Of a stretch of DNA of 64,000 nt, positions 52,103 to 64,000 are shown piece by piece. Numbering within the stretch: position 1 is the stretch's first letter; the number at the start of each line of letters is the position of its first letter. The DNA comes from Xestospongia muta (lineage: Eukaryota > Porifera > Demospongiae > Haplosclerida > Petrosiidae). The notes below the pieces were generated by a model that was given only the letters and a program-made list of their open reading frames with translations, did no database searches and was not told the origin of the DNA. The stretch spans positions 9,489,156 to 9,553,155 of the forward strand of contig OY848918.1 of NCBI GenBank assembly GCA_963693285.1, written 5' to 3'. The position numbers and the translations under genes were made by a program.

Positions 52103-55100
52103 TTAAAAACTAAAGTTAGCATATGTACTGTTCATTGACAGATAGAACTGGATGACTTCATAAATGGAAGTATATTGTTCCTGTACAAGACAACAAGAGA
52201 TATAACTCTCTTATTAATAAACTACTCTATTATTACCAGTGTAGTCACAGCTCCTGGTTTGCTCTCTTATTAATAAACTACTCTATTATTACCAGTGTAG
52301 TCACAGCTCACATTTAAGAAAGAGGCATTAATATAGCCTTTAGTCTCCTGAAGTGTAACAAGAAATCTCTCAGCTAAAAATATATTGTCAATAATATTAA
52401 CTTTATTGTAGAACACTCCTTACGTGGTAGATACTTGTTAGAACGATTTTTAGCACAATTGACCTTTGCTGTATTACAGTGAATATCATTAGGATCAGGA
52501 GTTATTTGAGATAAAAGATTAAACTGAGATTGAAAACGTGTCTGGTGTGTTTTGAAATCAGGTTCTTTAAGTTTTTGAAGCTCAAATTGATACTTGTTTG
52601 CTGTGATATCTGTCTCTCCACAAATAATTGTTTCTAGTACAGCATCATGAGCAAAAGCATACTGTTCCTATAGAGGTAATATATTGTATTAGGGACAGTT
52701 TTTGATATCATGACTTACAGCTGTTTGTATCATCTTCATTCTCTGTTCTCTGAGTCTATTGATAATACCAGCAATATCTACTACTTCCTCTCTTCTAGCT
52801 TGTTCTAGAGCTATGTCCACAGCAATATATGTACCAGTACGACCTACACCAGCACTACAGTGGACTAGGATGGGACCTTTAGATGGAGACCATGTATTAG
52901 TCACTCGTTTGTGAAAGATCATTAGAGGTGTAACATAGTCAGGTACTCCTTGATCAGGCCATGTGATAAGATGATATTGTGTTATGTTATGAGTGTCATT
53001 GGATCCATCTTCTATCTATTAACAGACAAATCTACATGTATTTAACAATTATTTTTACTTTCACTTTGAGACTTCTAATAGTGAAATCTGGTAAAACTTG
53101 TTCATCCAGTATTGTAACAGTGAATGGTCCAAAGGTAGTGGATTCTTTATGAGGATCCGGCCAATATTGTTCACATTTACTTCTTGATCCTTCCTTTAAA
53201 TTAGTTACCATGACAATAATTTGTGGTCTTTCCTGCCAAATTAGTCTCCAGAAATCAACCAATGTTTTACTCATTGGTCCTAAACAAAAATAACAACATT
53301 TATAATTCCACATAATCTATCATCTTTCCATATTAGATGCCAAAAATCAACCAATGTTTTAACAAAAATAACATTTATAATTCTACAGAATCTATCATGT
53401 TTACATATCTACCTTGTGATGCTATAAACTTCTTGGGACAACTATAGCCCTAATATACATTATAGTAATAATGGTAAATAACTACATCAAGTACTAGTAA
53501 CTTACATCTATATAACTAGCATTGATATATTCTCTTTGACATTGACTGAGTTCAGGATTAGGTATGAGGACAATCCTATGGTGATCATCTGTTCAATGAT
53601 CATAACAAGACATTTATACCATATATAGTATTGATATTATATGTACTACATACATGTTGTGATGTTCTTGAATCGATTGAGAAGTTTATTCTCCTTACTA
53701 AAACCTACAGTACAAGGTTTGTCTTCTCCTTTATATAGTCCCTGTCAATTAATGAATGATCATTCTATGATTTCTCTCTTTACCTTATATTGTTCACTAA
53801 AAGCTGCATTACTATCACCATGACAACTGGCTACATGAGTACCAAGATCATCAAGTGATATAGGAAGAGTAGGAGGGATCTGAGGATCAAAATTAATAGT
53901 GGGAGGAAGAGAGTGAACTGGAGAGGAGGGAACAACATATAATGTATTAGTTATACCACCATTTTGTGCTTTATTACCAGTAGTATCAGTGGATATAGGG
54001 AGGTCAGTAATTACTGAATACTCTAACAATACAAACAATATTACTTGTAATATATTGACATATTGTATACCTGGTTCAGGTAATGATATCTCAATGTTAG
54101 CTTGTTGAGTTACATACTCATAATCGGTACTATTTGTTAAAGAGGAATGACTGGACATTTTCAATTTATTAACTACAGTATACTGTTGTTCTTCTAGTGA
54201 ACACAAAACAATAACAATATTCTAGCTAGGTCTACCGTATCTGTTTCTGGTTCAATTGGTTTCTTTTCAGTTAGTGCAAAGTTTTCATTATAATAAATTT
54301 GTTTGGAATTCTTGTTTATTCTTCTGTGTCTATGTTAAATCATACATACTTTATCAATATATGTATGTATTACTGATCTTACCTTACAAAACATACTACA
54401 ATTAGTATCACTACTATTAGTAATATAGTCAAAACAATAGCACTAACAACACCAATTGCCATACCTACAACTAAAATATATATGTGGTTAAAATTTACAT
54501 TAATATTTGTTTGGATTTTTTGATTTTTATTAGAAAGTACAACATTATTCTTATCTTGCCTCCATTAGTAGCCACTGTTGTATGTGTTGTTGAAGAAACA
54601 ACTAGTGTTTGGTTAAAAGGTACTCTCCACACTCTATAACCATTAACAGTGTAACCACGTACACCAAACAGATAACACATATTAGCTATCAGATTACTTA
54701 TAGTCACATTTGTTGTAGTATTTGTACTTGTATTAGTTTTTATCAATGGACCAAACTCATCGCTAGGAGAACAACTACCATTAGACTGATGAGTAGTGTA
54801 CCCTATCTCATATGTCATAATGCGATAGTTTATAGGAATATAACTAGGTACACTCCATGAGATAATAGCCCATGTAGTAGATATTAAACTAGAGAGTGTG
54901 TCAACTGGACCAGGAACTGAGTAGAAAGTATATTTATTACCTATAATAACTGACAATGTACTTACTAGTTCCAATCTGTACTTCAACAGGATCACTGAAG
55001 GGACCTCTTCCAATAGAGTTCACACCAGCTACAGTCATGTTATATACATTACTAAATACTAGATCATTCACAATGATATATCTTTCACTACTGGTGAGGT

Positions 55101-57667
55101 TGTATGTGATACTATTGTTACTAATGATCACAATATACTCAATGATTCTACCATTACATAGATGACAATCAATCTCTTCCCATATGATTTTGTTAGCTGT
55201 CAAATTTACTGAAAGAGTCATAATTGACTTTGGTGATCCAAATGATTATATTATTTAAATAATATTAATAACTATATTTTACCTGAAGTGGGTTTTGTTT
55301 CACCAAATGTCATCACTGGACTAGACTCTCCTAATACATTACCAGCTCTCACTGTGATGATATAGCGTGTACCACTGAGCAAATCTCTTAAAATATAACT
55401 AAATGTTGTAATGGACTGATGAGTAGTAACAGAAACCAATGTCACATTTACTGAAAATAACTCAGAACAAAATGGACTATAGGAGATGTTGTAGTATGTT
55501 ACATTGTTCTCATTCCTACTGCTAGGACTAGTCCAGTTCATTGTAATAGTAGTTGTTGAGACATCAGTCACTAATAGACTAATTACTGGTGTAGGAACTA
55601 CACAATGAAGTAAGGTTATTTTTATCCAAATATGAACTCACCATTAAACCTTAACAATATTTGTGTACTATTAATTGAAGGAAAATCTTTATATGAGTAC
55701 ACACTGATGTTATATGTACTCAATGTTAGTCCATTGATTATAACTTCATGTCTTGTAGTAGATAATATCTTGTTGGTACCTACTCCAGTAGAGGAGTTAA
55801 TGCCAATGACATATCCATTAGTCTGTGATGACATAGTCCAGTTGACTTTGATACTAGTCTCATTTAAAATATATGTCATAACATTAAATGGAGGACAATT
55901 GGGAACTAAAAAAAAGAACTTTGTCAATAGAGCAACAATTATTTTAGGTCACAATAATCTACACTAATAAATATTTGTAATATATATAATCTGTAAATTT
56001 TGTTGTTTGCTAATTAAGTAGCTAATAAAATCAACTATATATTAAGATATCAGAACAAGTTATGGAAAAATTATATTATAAAATTATATTATGTATTATA
56101 TTAGTATATATATATCAGAAGAATAGCTATATATATATACCTTGTAATATCACAGTGTCACTGTATTTCACTCCTTTATACATTGCTATACAAGTAACAT
56201 TAACTGACACTCCAAGTGGATCAGGATATACCAGTAGTGTGTTGTTGTATATGAGGAGATCAAAATCAATTAATGTATACATTGAGTTGTACTTCATTAC
56301 TCCATTCACTAACCAGTAAACATCAGTAGTAGCATTGACAATAGTTGTGATACAATCAATATGATATTGAGTATTTTGAAGTTCAGTAATTGATGAAATA
56401 AATTTCCAATTTACTGATAAAATAACTAAATTACAAAGAGTAAAATAAAATTAAAATCTATAACATACCTGATATCTGTACACTAGTTATATTACTAGAA
56501 GGTCCCAGTATATCTTGATTTGCTCTGATTGTGATGTTATAAGTTGTTCCTGGTATTAGTCCTTTTAGTGTCATCTCATTCTGACTACCTCCCTTTACCT
56601 GTTGTGTCACAGTGTGTGTGTCACTAGTGGCATTGACTACATATCCATCAGCATCAGATGGAACAGGTGTCCAACTGACAGTGATAGTGGTAGTTGTCTT
56701 GTTGACCAAAATAGGAGGAGAGGGAGTAAATCTTGGAGCTGAGAGAATTACGTATGACATAATGTAACTGTAGTAGTACTTACCAGTTACTGTAAGATAA
56801 CGATTTCTTATGACATTGTCAACTTTTTCATAACACCTATATTCATGATCACCATTGTTGTTTGATTGACTAAATATTCCACTATTGATCTCCTCTGCAT
56901 TCCATGTCATATTAATAGTACGAGATATTGTATTGTTATTATTGTAAATGGTATGACTTTCATTAATACAACTGTATCCAATGGTTGGTAATGAACAATT
57001 AAATTCAATACTCTGACTATTATATACATAATACCACCTGAAGTGTCTTTTAATTTCACTTAAAATACACTGAACTGTGTCTTGTTGTGGTACAACTGTC
57101 ATATCAGAAGGAAGCTCAACAACATTGTGTGATATGATCTCTACATGTACTACAGTAGATCAGTAACAAATGACAGTGTGTACTAGTACAATGAAATATA
57201 ACTTACAGAATATATTAACAGTGATCATGTTGGTAGTGTGATCGGAACAACTAGTGGGTAGACAATACTTGTAGTAATTATCATTTGGATCAACTTCATT
57301 AAATAATATACCACCATTAGGTCTGTATAGACTGATACTAGCTGGATTAGTAGTTTTGTCACAATGGAGAGGATTAGTATTACAACTAAGAGTGTTTCCA
57401 TTAGGATCAACCCACTCTCCTCCAGACAAAGTAGTATTAGGTAATGTACACTTCAGAGGAGAATAGTTACCATGGTCTTTTGTGATGTAAATATGATCAA
57501 TGTATGAGCCATTAGGATAACAATCTCCATTGAACATCAGGTAGACACCTAAAGCATTGTCAATAAATGATATACTACTGACTAAGTCACTTACCTGTAT
57601 CTGGTGGACACTTACTAATACCTTTACTAACACATAACAAGATGATAGCCAGAAATACAGCTGACAT
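52103..57667 (-). CDS. RP5: receptor tyrosine phosphatase with intact D1 and excised D2, best functional candidate
   Basis: Start ATG at 57667 (MSAVFLAIILLCVSKG). Ig1 (about 57215-57550), a strongly diverged Ig2 (about 56783-57150), FN3-1 (about 56470-56740), Ig3 (about 56145-56430), FN3-2 (55645-55905), FN3-3 (about 55285-55595) and FN3-5 (about 54560-54930) are open. FN3-4 (54975-55235) is open but lost its splice acceptor near 55243. Skipping it keeps frame, because both its boundaries are phase 1. Membrane exon about 54383-54472. The juxtamembrane exon (about 53783-54020) lacks the RP1/RP3 deletion. D1 (52713-53750) keeps NASYID, WPDQG and HCSAGVGRTGTY. D2 is deleted after INASFLN, but that exon's GTGAGC donor survives and joins the final exon in frame. 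Confidence 0.75.
52206..52309. repeat. 48-base tandem duplication at the D2 deletion junction of RP5
   Basis: 52206-52253 and 52262-52309 repeat the end of the last D2 exon and its intron donor (CCAGTGTAGTCACAGCTC). The right copy joins directly to the INASFLN exon at 52310. The repeat marks the breakpoint of the D2 loss. Confidence 0.75.
53321..53395 (-). pseudogene. Duplicated stub of a D1 exon inside an RP5 intron
   Basis: This short stretch repeats the 5' end of the neighbouring D1 exon (TTGATTTTTGGCATC equivalent of the DFWRL region) and its upstream intron. It lies in the intron before that exon. It lacks a complete exon and should be spliced out. Confidence 0.5.
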
Positions 57668-58303
57668 TGTCTTATTATTAACAAAGCCTTTCTCTTTAAT
57701 CTTCAGTATATATCCAACATTCTACATATATTAAAGATGGGATACTTACTGTACTAAACAAGGAAATGTACATCTTATGAAATATTAATAACTTGACCAG
57801 GTTATTGTAAACATGGCTAGTTATTACAAGTAATAATAACAGTAACTATGTTGACAATAAACACTACATTATTTACTCAACCAAACACATACTTACAATT
57901 GTTTATCATAGTTTAATGTAGTGTTTGAACTAGATATGTACTGTCTATACTACAACTAACTATATCATGTTGAAAATTGGAATATAAACTGAAGAGTGCA
58001 TGTTGTGCTGCTGTCTTTCACACAGTCAGTTTGAAAATCACTCATATGCATACAGTGTTTGATGAGAGTAATGTAATAAATATTTACCAGGTTTGATGTC
58101 AATTTATCTTATGATTATGATTTTGACAAATTAATTAGTTATTTCTAAGTTGTTTCTTTGGTCCAATTAATGAAAAAAAGTTATAATGCTTGTATATTGA
58201 AACATGAAATATCAAATATTACTTAAATGTAATATAAGTGTAACAACAACATAACAACAACTACAATTATTGACAACATAGTCAGTTACAATGTATCATG
58301 AAT

Positions 58304-61168
58304 TCATATTGACTCATAGACACTGGTATCACCAATATCTGTTGTTGACAGTTGACACTCATCATATATCACTTTACTCTCATCAGTTGGTTTAGACTGA
58401 TGAAGACTGTATGGTTCACAGAATTGCATTTCAATATTTTCATTAGGTCTGTAGATAGACAGTGTATGAGTTAACACAAGTAACAGAAATACAAGAACTT
58501 ACCCTCTCTCTTTTTTATATTTACTTTTAGAGGTAACAGTTTTTGTCCTGTTGAGTCTGTATAAAATTAAAGCAAATTTAAACACATGAATAATGAAGAT
58601 TTGTTATACCATCTGTTATGTATAAACATTAGCAATATAACAAGCTATCATTACAGATAACAATATGACAACTTACCCACTGTCTGTTTGATGTTGATTT
58701 TTAGTAGAAATGACAACTAATCTGTATCAAATATAATACATCTTTATACTTGTAGACTTTTCTTACCGTCTGTTGTATATAAATTGTATTACATTAGCAA
58801 TAGAACAAGCTATCACTACAGATAACAATATACCAACAAGTACACACAGTCCAATAATAGAACTAGTACCAAGATATCAATATAAACATCAAATATTAGA
58901 GACATTACCTTTTACTACTATCAGTATACAATGAAGGATCCATCATTGATGGCTTAACTGTTGATGATGGATCAACTAATGTTTGATTAGGAATAACTGT
59001 CCGTGCTCCATAGCCATTAATAGTGTAACCTTGTATACCAAAAGATAACAGGTGTTACTTATCAGATTACTTATAGTCACATTTATACTACTTGTTTATC
59101 AAAATATAAACTCACTATTAAACCTTAACAATGTTTGTGTACTATTAATTGAAGGAAGATCTTTATACGAGTACACACTGATGTTATATGTACTCAATAT
59201 TAGTCCATTGATTATAACTTCATGTTCTGTAGTAGATAATATCATGTTGATACTTACTCCAGTAGTAGAGTTAATGACAATGACATATCCATTAGTCTGT
59301 GATGACATAGTCCAATTGACTTTGATACTAGTCTCATTTAAAATATATGTCATCACATTAGATGGAGGACCACTGGGAACTAGAAGATGTAACATTTGTT
59401 AATATAGTAACAACTATTTTGGGTACTAATGACCAGTTAAAACTAATAAATATCCTTAACATATTATATGTGAAGTTTTTTTGTTTGCTAATTAAGTAAG
59501 CAGTAGCTAATAGAACTAACTATTTTTTTATGTATATTACATAAGATATCAGAACATGAAAAACATTAACCAGTTTATAAATGTATATATGACAGTTTGT
59601 GATTTCAGATGAATAGCTATATACCTTGTAATATCACAGTGTCACTGTACTTCACTCCTTTATACATTGCTATACAGGTAACATTAACTGACACTCCAAG
59701 TGGATCAGGATATACCAGTAGTGTGTTGTTGTATATGAGGAGATCAGAATCAATTAATGTATAGATTGAGTTGTACTTCATCACTCCATTCACTAACCAG
59801 TAAACATCAGTAGTAGCATTGACAGTAGTTGTGATACAATCAATATGATATTGAGTGTTTTGAAGTTCAGTAATTGATGAGATAAATCTCCAATTTACTG
59901 ATAAAATGACTAAATTACAAAGCAAAAATTAAAATAAACTTCTATTACATAAATACCTGAAGATAATGTGTGTACACTAATTGTATTACTAGCAGGTCCC
60001 AGTATATCTTGATATGCTCTGACTGTGATGTTATAAGTTGTTCCTGGTATTAATTCTTGTAATGTCATCACATTCTGACTACCTCCTTTCATCTGTTGTG
60101 TCACAGTGTGTGTGTTACTATTGGCATTGACTACATATCCATCAGCATCAGATGGAACAGGTGTCCAACTGACAGTGATAGTAGTAGATGTCTTGTTGAC
60201 CAGATTAGGAGGAGAGGGAGTGAATCCTGAAGCTGATAGGAATACAAAACTCATATGACCACAGTAATAGAAGTACTTACCAGTTACTGTAAGATAGCGA
60301 TGTCTACTAATCTCACTAACTCTTTGATAACACAAATGTATATGATCACCATTATTGTTTGACTGACTAAATATTCCACTACTGATCTCCTCTGCATACC
60401 AAGTAACAGTAAGATTACGAACAATTGTATTATTAATACTATAAAGGGTTTGATTATCAATACTACAATTGTATCCAAAGTGTGGTGATACACAATTAAA
60501 TCTGTTACTTGTATTAATGTAATACCATCCAAAATTCTTTTCCAGTCCACTTAGAATACACTGTAGTGTGTACTGTTGTGGTACAATTGTCATATCAGAA
60601 GGAAGTTCAACAACATTGAAGTTTAAGATTGCTACATGTTCTAAAGTAGATCAGTAACAAATGACAGTGTGTACTAGTACAATATGAGATATAACTTACT
60701 GAATATATTAACAGTGATGATGTTGGTAGTAGGATCAGAACAACTATGAGGTAGACAACACTTGAATGTATTGTTATTATCATTTGGATCAACTTCATTA
60801 AATGTTATACCACCATTAGGTCTATATAGACTGATACTAGCTGGATTAGTAGTTTCATCGCAATCGAAAGGATTGCTATTACAACTAAGAGCAGTTCCAT
60901 TAGGATCAACCCACTCTCCTCCAGACAAAGTACTATTAGGTAATGCACACTTCAGAGGAGAATAATTAGCAAGGTCTTTTGTGATGTAAATATGATCAAT
61001 GTAGGAGCCATTAGGATAACAATCTCCATTGAACATCAAATAGATACCTAGAACATTGTCAATAAATGATATACTATACATATGATATTTACCTGAGTTT
61101 GGTGGACAGTTACTAATAACTTCACTGACATATAACAAGAAGAAAGTCTTCAGCAATACTGATATCAT
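58304..61168 (-). CDS. IT2: Ig/FN3 receptor with ITIM-like tail; three FN3 exons deleted
   Basis: Start ATG at 61168 (MISVLLKTFFLLYVSE). Signal exon 61093-61168, Ig1 (about 60680-61045), Ig2 (about 60290-60640), FN3-1 (about 59960-60235), Ig3 (about 59630-59900) and FN3-2 (about 59110-59380) are all open. A deletion then removes FN3-3, FN3-4 and most of FN3-5; the FN3-5 remnant (about 58970-59095) is frameshifted. If the FN3-2 donor is not used, reading ends at TGA 59099, giving a secreted ectodomain. The membrane exon (about 58768-58860) and tail exons are intact down to VIYDECQL and SVYESI-stop at 58304. The FN3-2 exon ends in phase 1 and the membrane exon starts in phase 2, so direct splicing would shift frame. 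Confidence 0.65.
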
Positions 61169-61199
61169 CTTATTCTTAACAAAGTCTTTCTTTCTAATC

Positions 61200-62065
61200 T
61201 TCAATACATTTGCTATGAAGTATACCTGATATTCTACAAAGTTTCTTGTATAATAGTATTTTACTAGTAATATATGATATGATAACAATCAGAGTTGATT
61301 TTGTTAATGCAAGTAAACATTCAAAAATAACAATAAGTGTCTCTGTAAACAAATGAATGTTATTACAAAACAAACTATATAGAGTACAAGGATTGGAATT
61401 ATCTATATTATTTATAACATTATTTTTCTTAGTTATATTCACAGTTGTGATTATATTGTTTCTACCTGTCATTGACAATATTAATGTTGTATTCTCATCA
61501 TGATAGAATAGAATACTTTAAAGTCTTCTGGATTAAATATATGTATATTTTTACATTAAAAGGAAACTTCAATAAATTCAAAACATCAAGAATATATAGA
61601 GTTATCTTTTAATATTACTGAAAAACATGATACATTATAAAGAGTTGTATCACTTAGAATAACACAGTATAACTTCACTATTATTATTAAGACAGTTACC
61701 AGTAATGTATAAATGTGAATATTGAATATCACATTCATCATAACATGGAGCATTATGATTATAGCATCTACTAAAACTAATTCCTCTAGTTTCTAACTCT
61801 TCAGTTATCATATTATCAGAATTAACTCTATTAAAAAAACAGTAGAGATATGAACTGTGTCCATATCAAAACTAAAGAAAAGGAAAAGATAACTTGTTGA
61901 CAAAAGCTGACATTAATAGTGTAAGAATCTGATGAAAGATTTGAAACAATTAAACTTGTTTGTTATTCTCTCAAATAGTCTTACATCCATAATGGTAGCA
62001 TAATGAACAAGATATTAAAATCCATAAGACAAAGAAGTTTGCTGTCTCTTTGAGTTGCAATTCAT
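61200..62065 (-). pseudogene. YB-type relic upstream of IT2
   Basis: Membrane exon about 61205-61340, FN3 fragment about 61380-61500, degraded Ig exon about 61610-61950, and a signal-like ATG at 62065 followed by a quick stop. It is collinear with the relics at 43785-44620 and 50400-51215. From 62070 to 62400 only the RP-type intergenic flank is seen. Confidence 0.5.
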
Positions 62066-62466
62066 CTTGCTTGTCTTATACATGTATTACAAATAGTCTA
62101 ACTAGTCAATTTATATATATTATACTAATAATCAAAATATAGTCTACACTATACAAATAGACTTGTATATTTTAATTGTTTATGTTTATAGTTGTACAAT
62201 CAACTTAATTATGTGGACATGAGTTTAACAAATGTCTCTCCTCTATATATATTACTACTTCATTATTTTATAATATAACCCCATAGATGATATAACTAGC
62301 AATGTATGTTATGTATTACTATATTTAAGACTCTGAATTATAATAATTTAAAGTAATAACCACAAATGTATCCTTGTACATTCCTTGGGTGTAAAGACAG
62401 AAGATAGATCAACTATATTACATTAGCAATAGAAGAAGCTATCACTAAAGATAACAATATCATAAC

Positions 62467-64000
62467 TTACCCACTGTCTGTTTGATGTTGATTTTTAGAA
62501 GAAGTGACAGCTAATCCATATCAAAGATGATACATCTTTATACATGTAGACTTTTCTTCCCGTCTGTTGTGTATAAATTGTATTACATTAACAATAGAAC
62601 AAGCTATCACTACAGATAACAACAAGTACACCCAGTCCAGTAATAGAACTAGTACAAGATATCAATATAAACATCAAATATTAGAGACAGTACCTTTTAC
62701 TACTATCAGTATACAATGTAGGATTTGTAATTGATGGCTCAACTAATGTTTGATTAGCAGTAACTGACCATAGTCCATAACCATTAATAGTGTAACCACG
62801 TACACCAAACAGATAACAGGTGTTACCTATCAAATCACTTATAATCACATTTGTACTACTTGTATTAGTTTTAATCATTGGACTAAACTCATCACTAGGA
62901 GAACAACTACCATTAGACTGATGAGTAGTGTACCCTATCTCATATGTGATAATGGGATAGTCTACAGGAATATAACTAGGTACACTCCATGAGATAACAG
63001 CCCATGTAGTAGACACTAAACTGGATAGTGGGTGAACTGGACCAGGAACTGAGTAGAAAGTATATTTATTACCTATAATAACTGACAATGTACTTACTAG
63101 TTCCAATCTGTACTTCAACAAGATCACCATCTACACTCATGTTATATACATTACCAAATACTAGATCATTCACAACGTTATATCTCTCAGTACTGGTGAG
63201 GTTGTATGTGATACTATTGTTACTAATGATCACAATATACTCAATAATTCTACCATTACGTAGATAACAATCAATCTCTTCCCATATGATTTTGTTTACT
63301 GTCAAATTTACTGAAAGAGTCATAATTGATTTTGGTGATCTAAATGGAACTATAAGATTATAATTTTTAAATATTAATATCGATAATTATATTTTACATA
63401 AAGTGGGTTTTGTTTCATCAACTATCATCACTGGATTAGACTCTCCTAATATATTACCAGCTCTCACTGTGATGATATAGTTCATACCACTGAACAATTC
63501 TCTTAATATATAGCTGAATTTGTAGTGAACTGATAAGGGGTAACAGAAACCAATATCACATTCATTGATGTTAATGGAGGACAAAGTGGACTATAGGAGA
63601 TGTTGTAATATGTTACATAGTTCCCATCTTCACAATTAGGACTACTCCAGTTTACTGTAATAGTAGTAGTTGAGACATCAGTCACTGAGAGACTAGTTAC
63701 TGGTATGGGAACTAAAAATTAAAATTAACTCAGGTTAATGTTATCCAAATATGAACTTACCATTAAACCTTAACAATGTTTGTGTATTATTAATTGAAAG
63801 ATCTTTCTATGAGTACACTTAATACTAGTTTCATTAAAAATATATGTCAACACATTAGATGGAGACCATTGGGAACTAGAAATAAGGACTTTGTCAATAG
63901 AGTAACAACTAATTTGGATCCTAATGGACCAATAGTCAAAGTTACAACTAATAAATAAGTGCAAGTATAAGTAAGCTGACTGTCAGTAAAATAACTTCTT
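62467..64000 (-). pseudogene. IT3: 3' part of an IT-type receptor, broken, runs off the right edge
   Basis: FN3-2 (about 63760-63880) is internally deleted. FN3-3 (about 63400-63715) has a two-base loss. FN3-4 (about 63090-63350) lost about 30 bases in frame, removing the NSIGRGPF segment. FN3-5 (about 62696-63050) is intact and ends in the IT-type NPTLYTDSSK. The membrane exon (about 62565-62655) lost 8 bases, which breaks the helix frame. One tail exon (about 62470-62525) remains; the SVYESI exon is missing. The 5' end lies beyond the window. Pseudogene on present evidence. Confidence 0.65.

Noticed and set aside
1..64000. Bacterial operon or symbiont origin
   Set aside because: Spliced Ig/FN3/RPTP genes with GT-AG introns and signal peptides, and no operon-like frames, indicate an animal nuclear locus.

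Overview
This AT-rich window (about one-third G+C by eye) is metazoan nuclear DNA. Its genes are split by very short GT-AG introns, mostly 44-60 bp, and encode receptor tyrosine phosphatases with immunoglobulin (Ig) and fibronectin III (FN3) ectodomains. Compact introns, low GC and a dense cluster of Ig/FN3 receptors point to an early-branching animal. A demosponge such as Amphimedon is my best guess, but it is inference. No rRNA, tRNA, CRISPR or prokaryotic feature was seen. Gene names below (RP, IT, YB) are local labels.

Every recognisable gene lies on the minus strand, so transcription runs right to left. Three related receptor types are repeated. Type RP: signal peptide, Ig-Ig-FN3-Ig-FN3-FN3-FN3-FN3, membrane segment, tyrosine-rich juxtamembrane region, phosphatase domains D1 and D2 (about 1,580 residues, 25 exons). 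Type IT: the same ectodomain joined to a different membrane segment and a short tail ending in an ITIM-like SVYESI. Type YB: Ig, FN3, further extracellular exons, membrane segment and a short tail with YENV/YDNT-type tyrosines.

Layout from left to right: IT0, broken 5' part of an ectodomain gene (1-1678); YB1, intact (3401-6216); YB2, broken (7806-10803); RP1 (11754-18144); RP2, broken and truncated (18807-23118); IT1, broken (23779-27508); YB3, broken (29220-31589); YB4, open but truncated to a soluble form (33595-36631); RP3 (37532-43738); RP4, broken (45398-50370); RP5, best phosphatase candidate with D1 only (52103-57667); IT2, ectodomain open but cut from its membrane exon (58304-61168); IT3, fragment at the right edge (62467-64000). 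Relics of YB-type exons sit upstream of most RP and IT genes.

The array grew by segmental duplication. Block 1-18.6 kb is repeated at 25.5-44.2 kb, and block 18.8-27.5 kb (IT1-RP2) corresponds to 52.1-61.2 kb (IT2-RP5). The copies differ by indels, exon losses, a hAT-like insertion and hairpin elements. One ectodomain joined to a phosphatase, an ITIM-like tail or adaptor-docking tails resembles paired activating/inhibitory receptor clusters and invertebrate allorecognition complexes. That role is inference.
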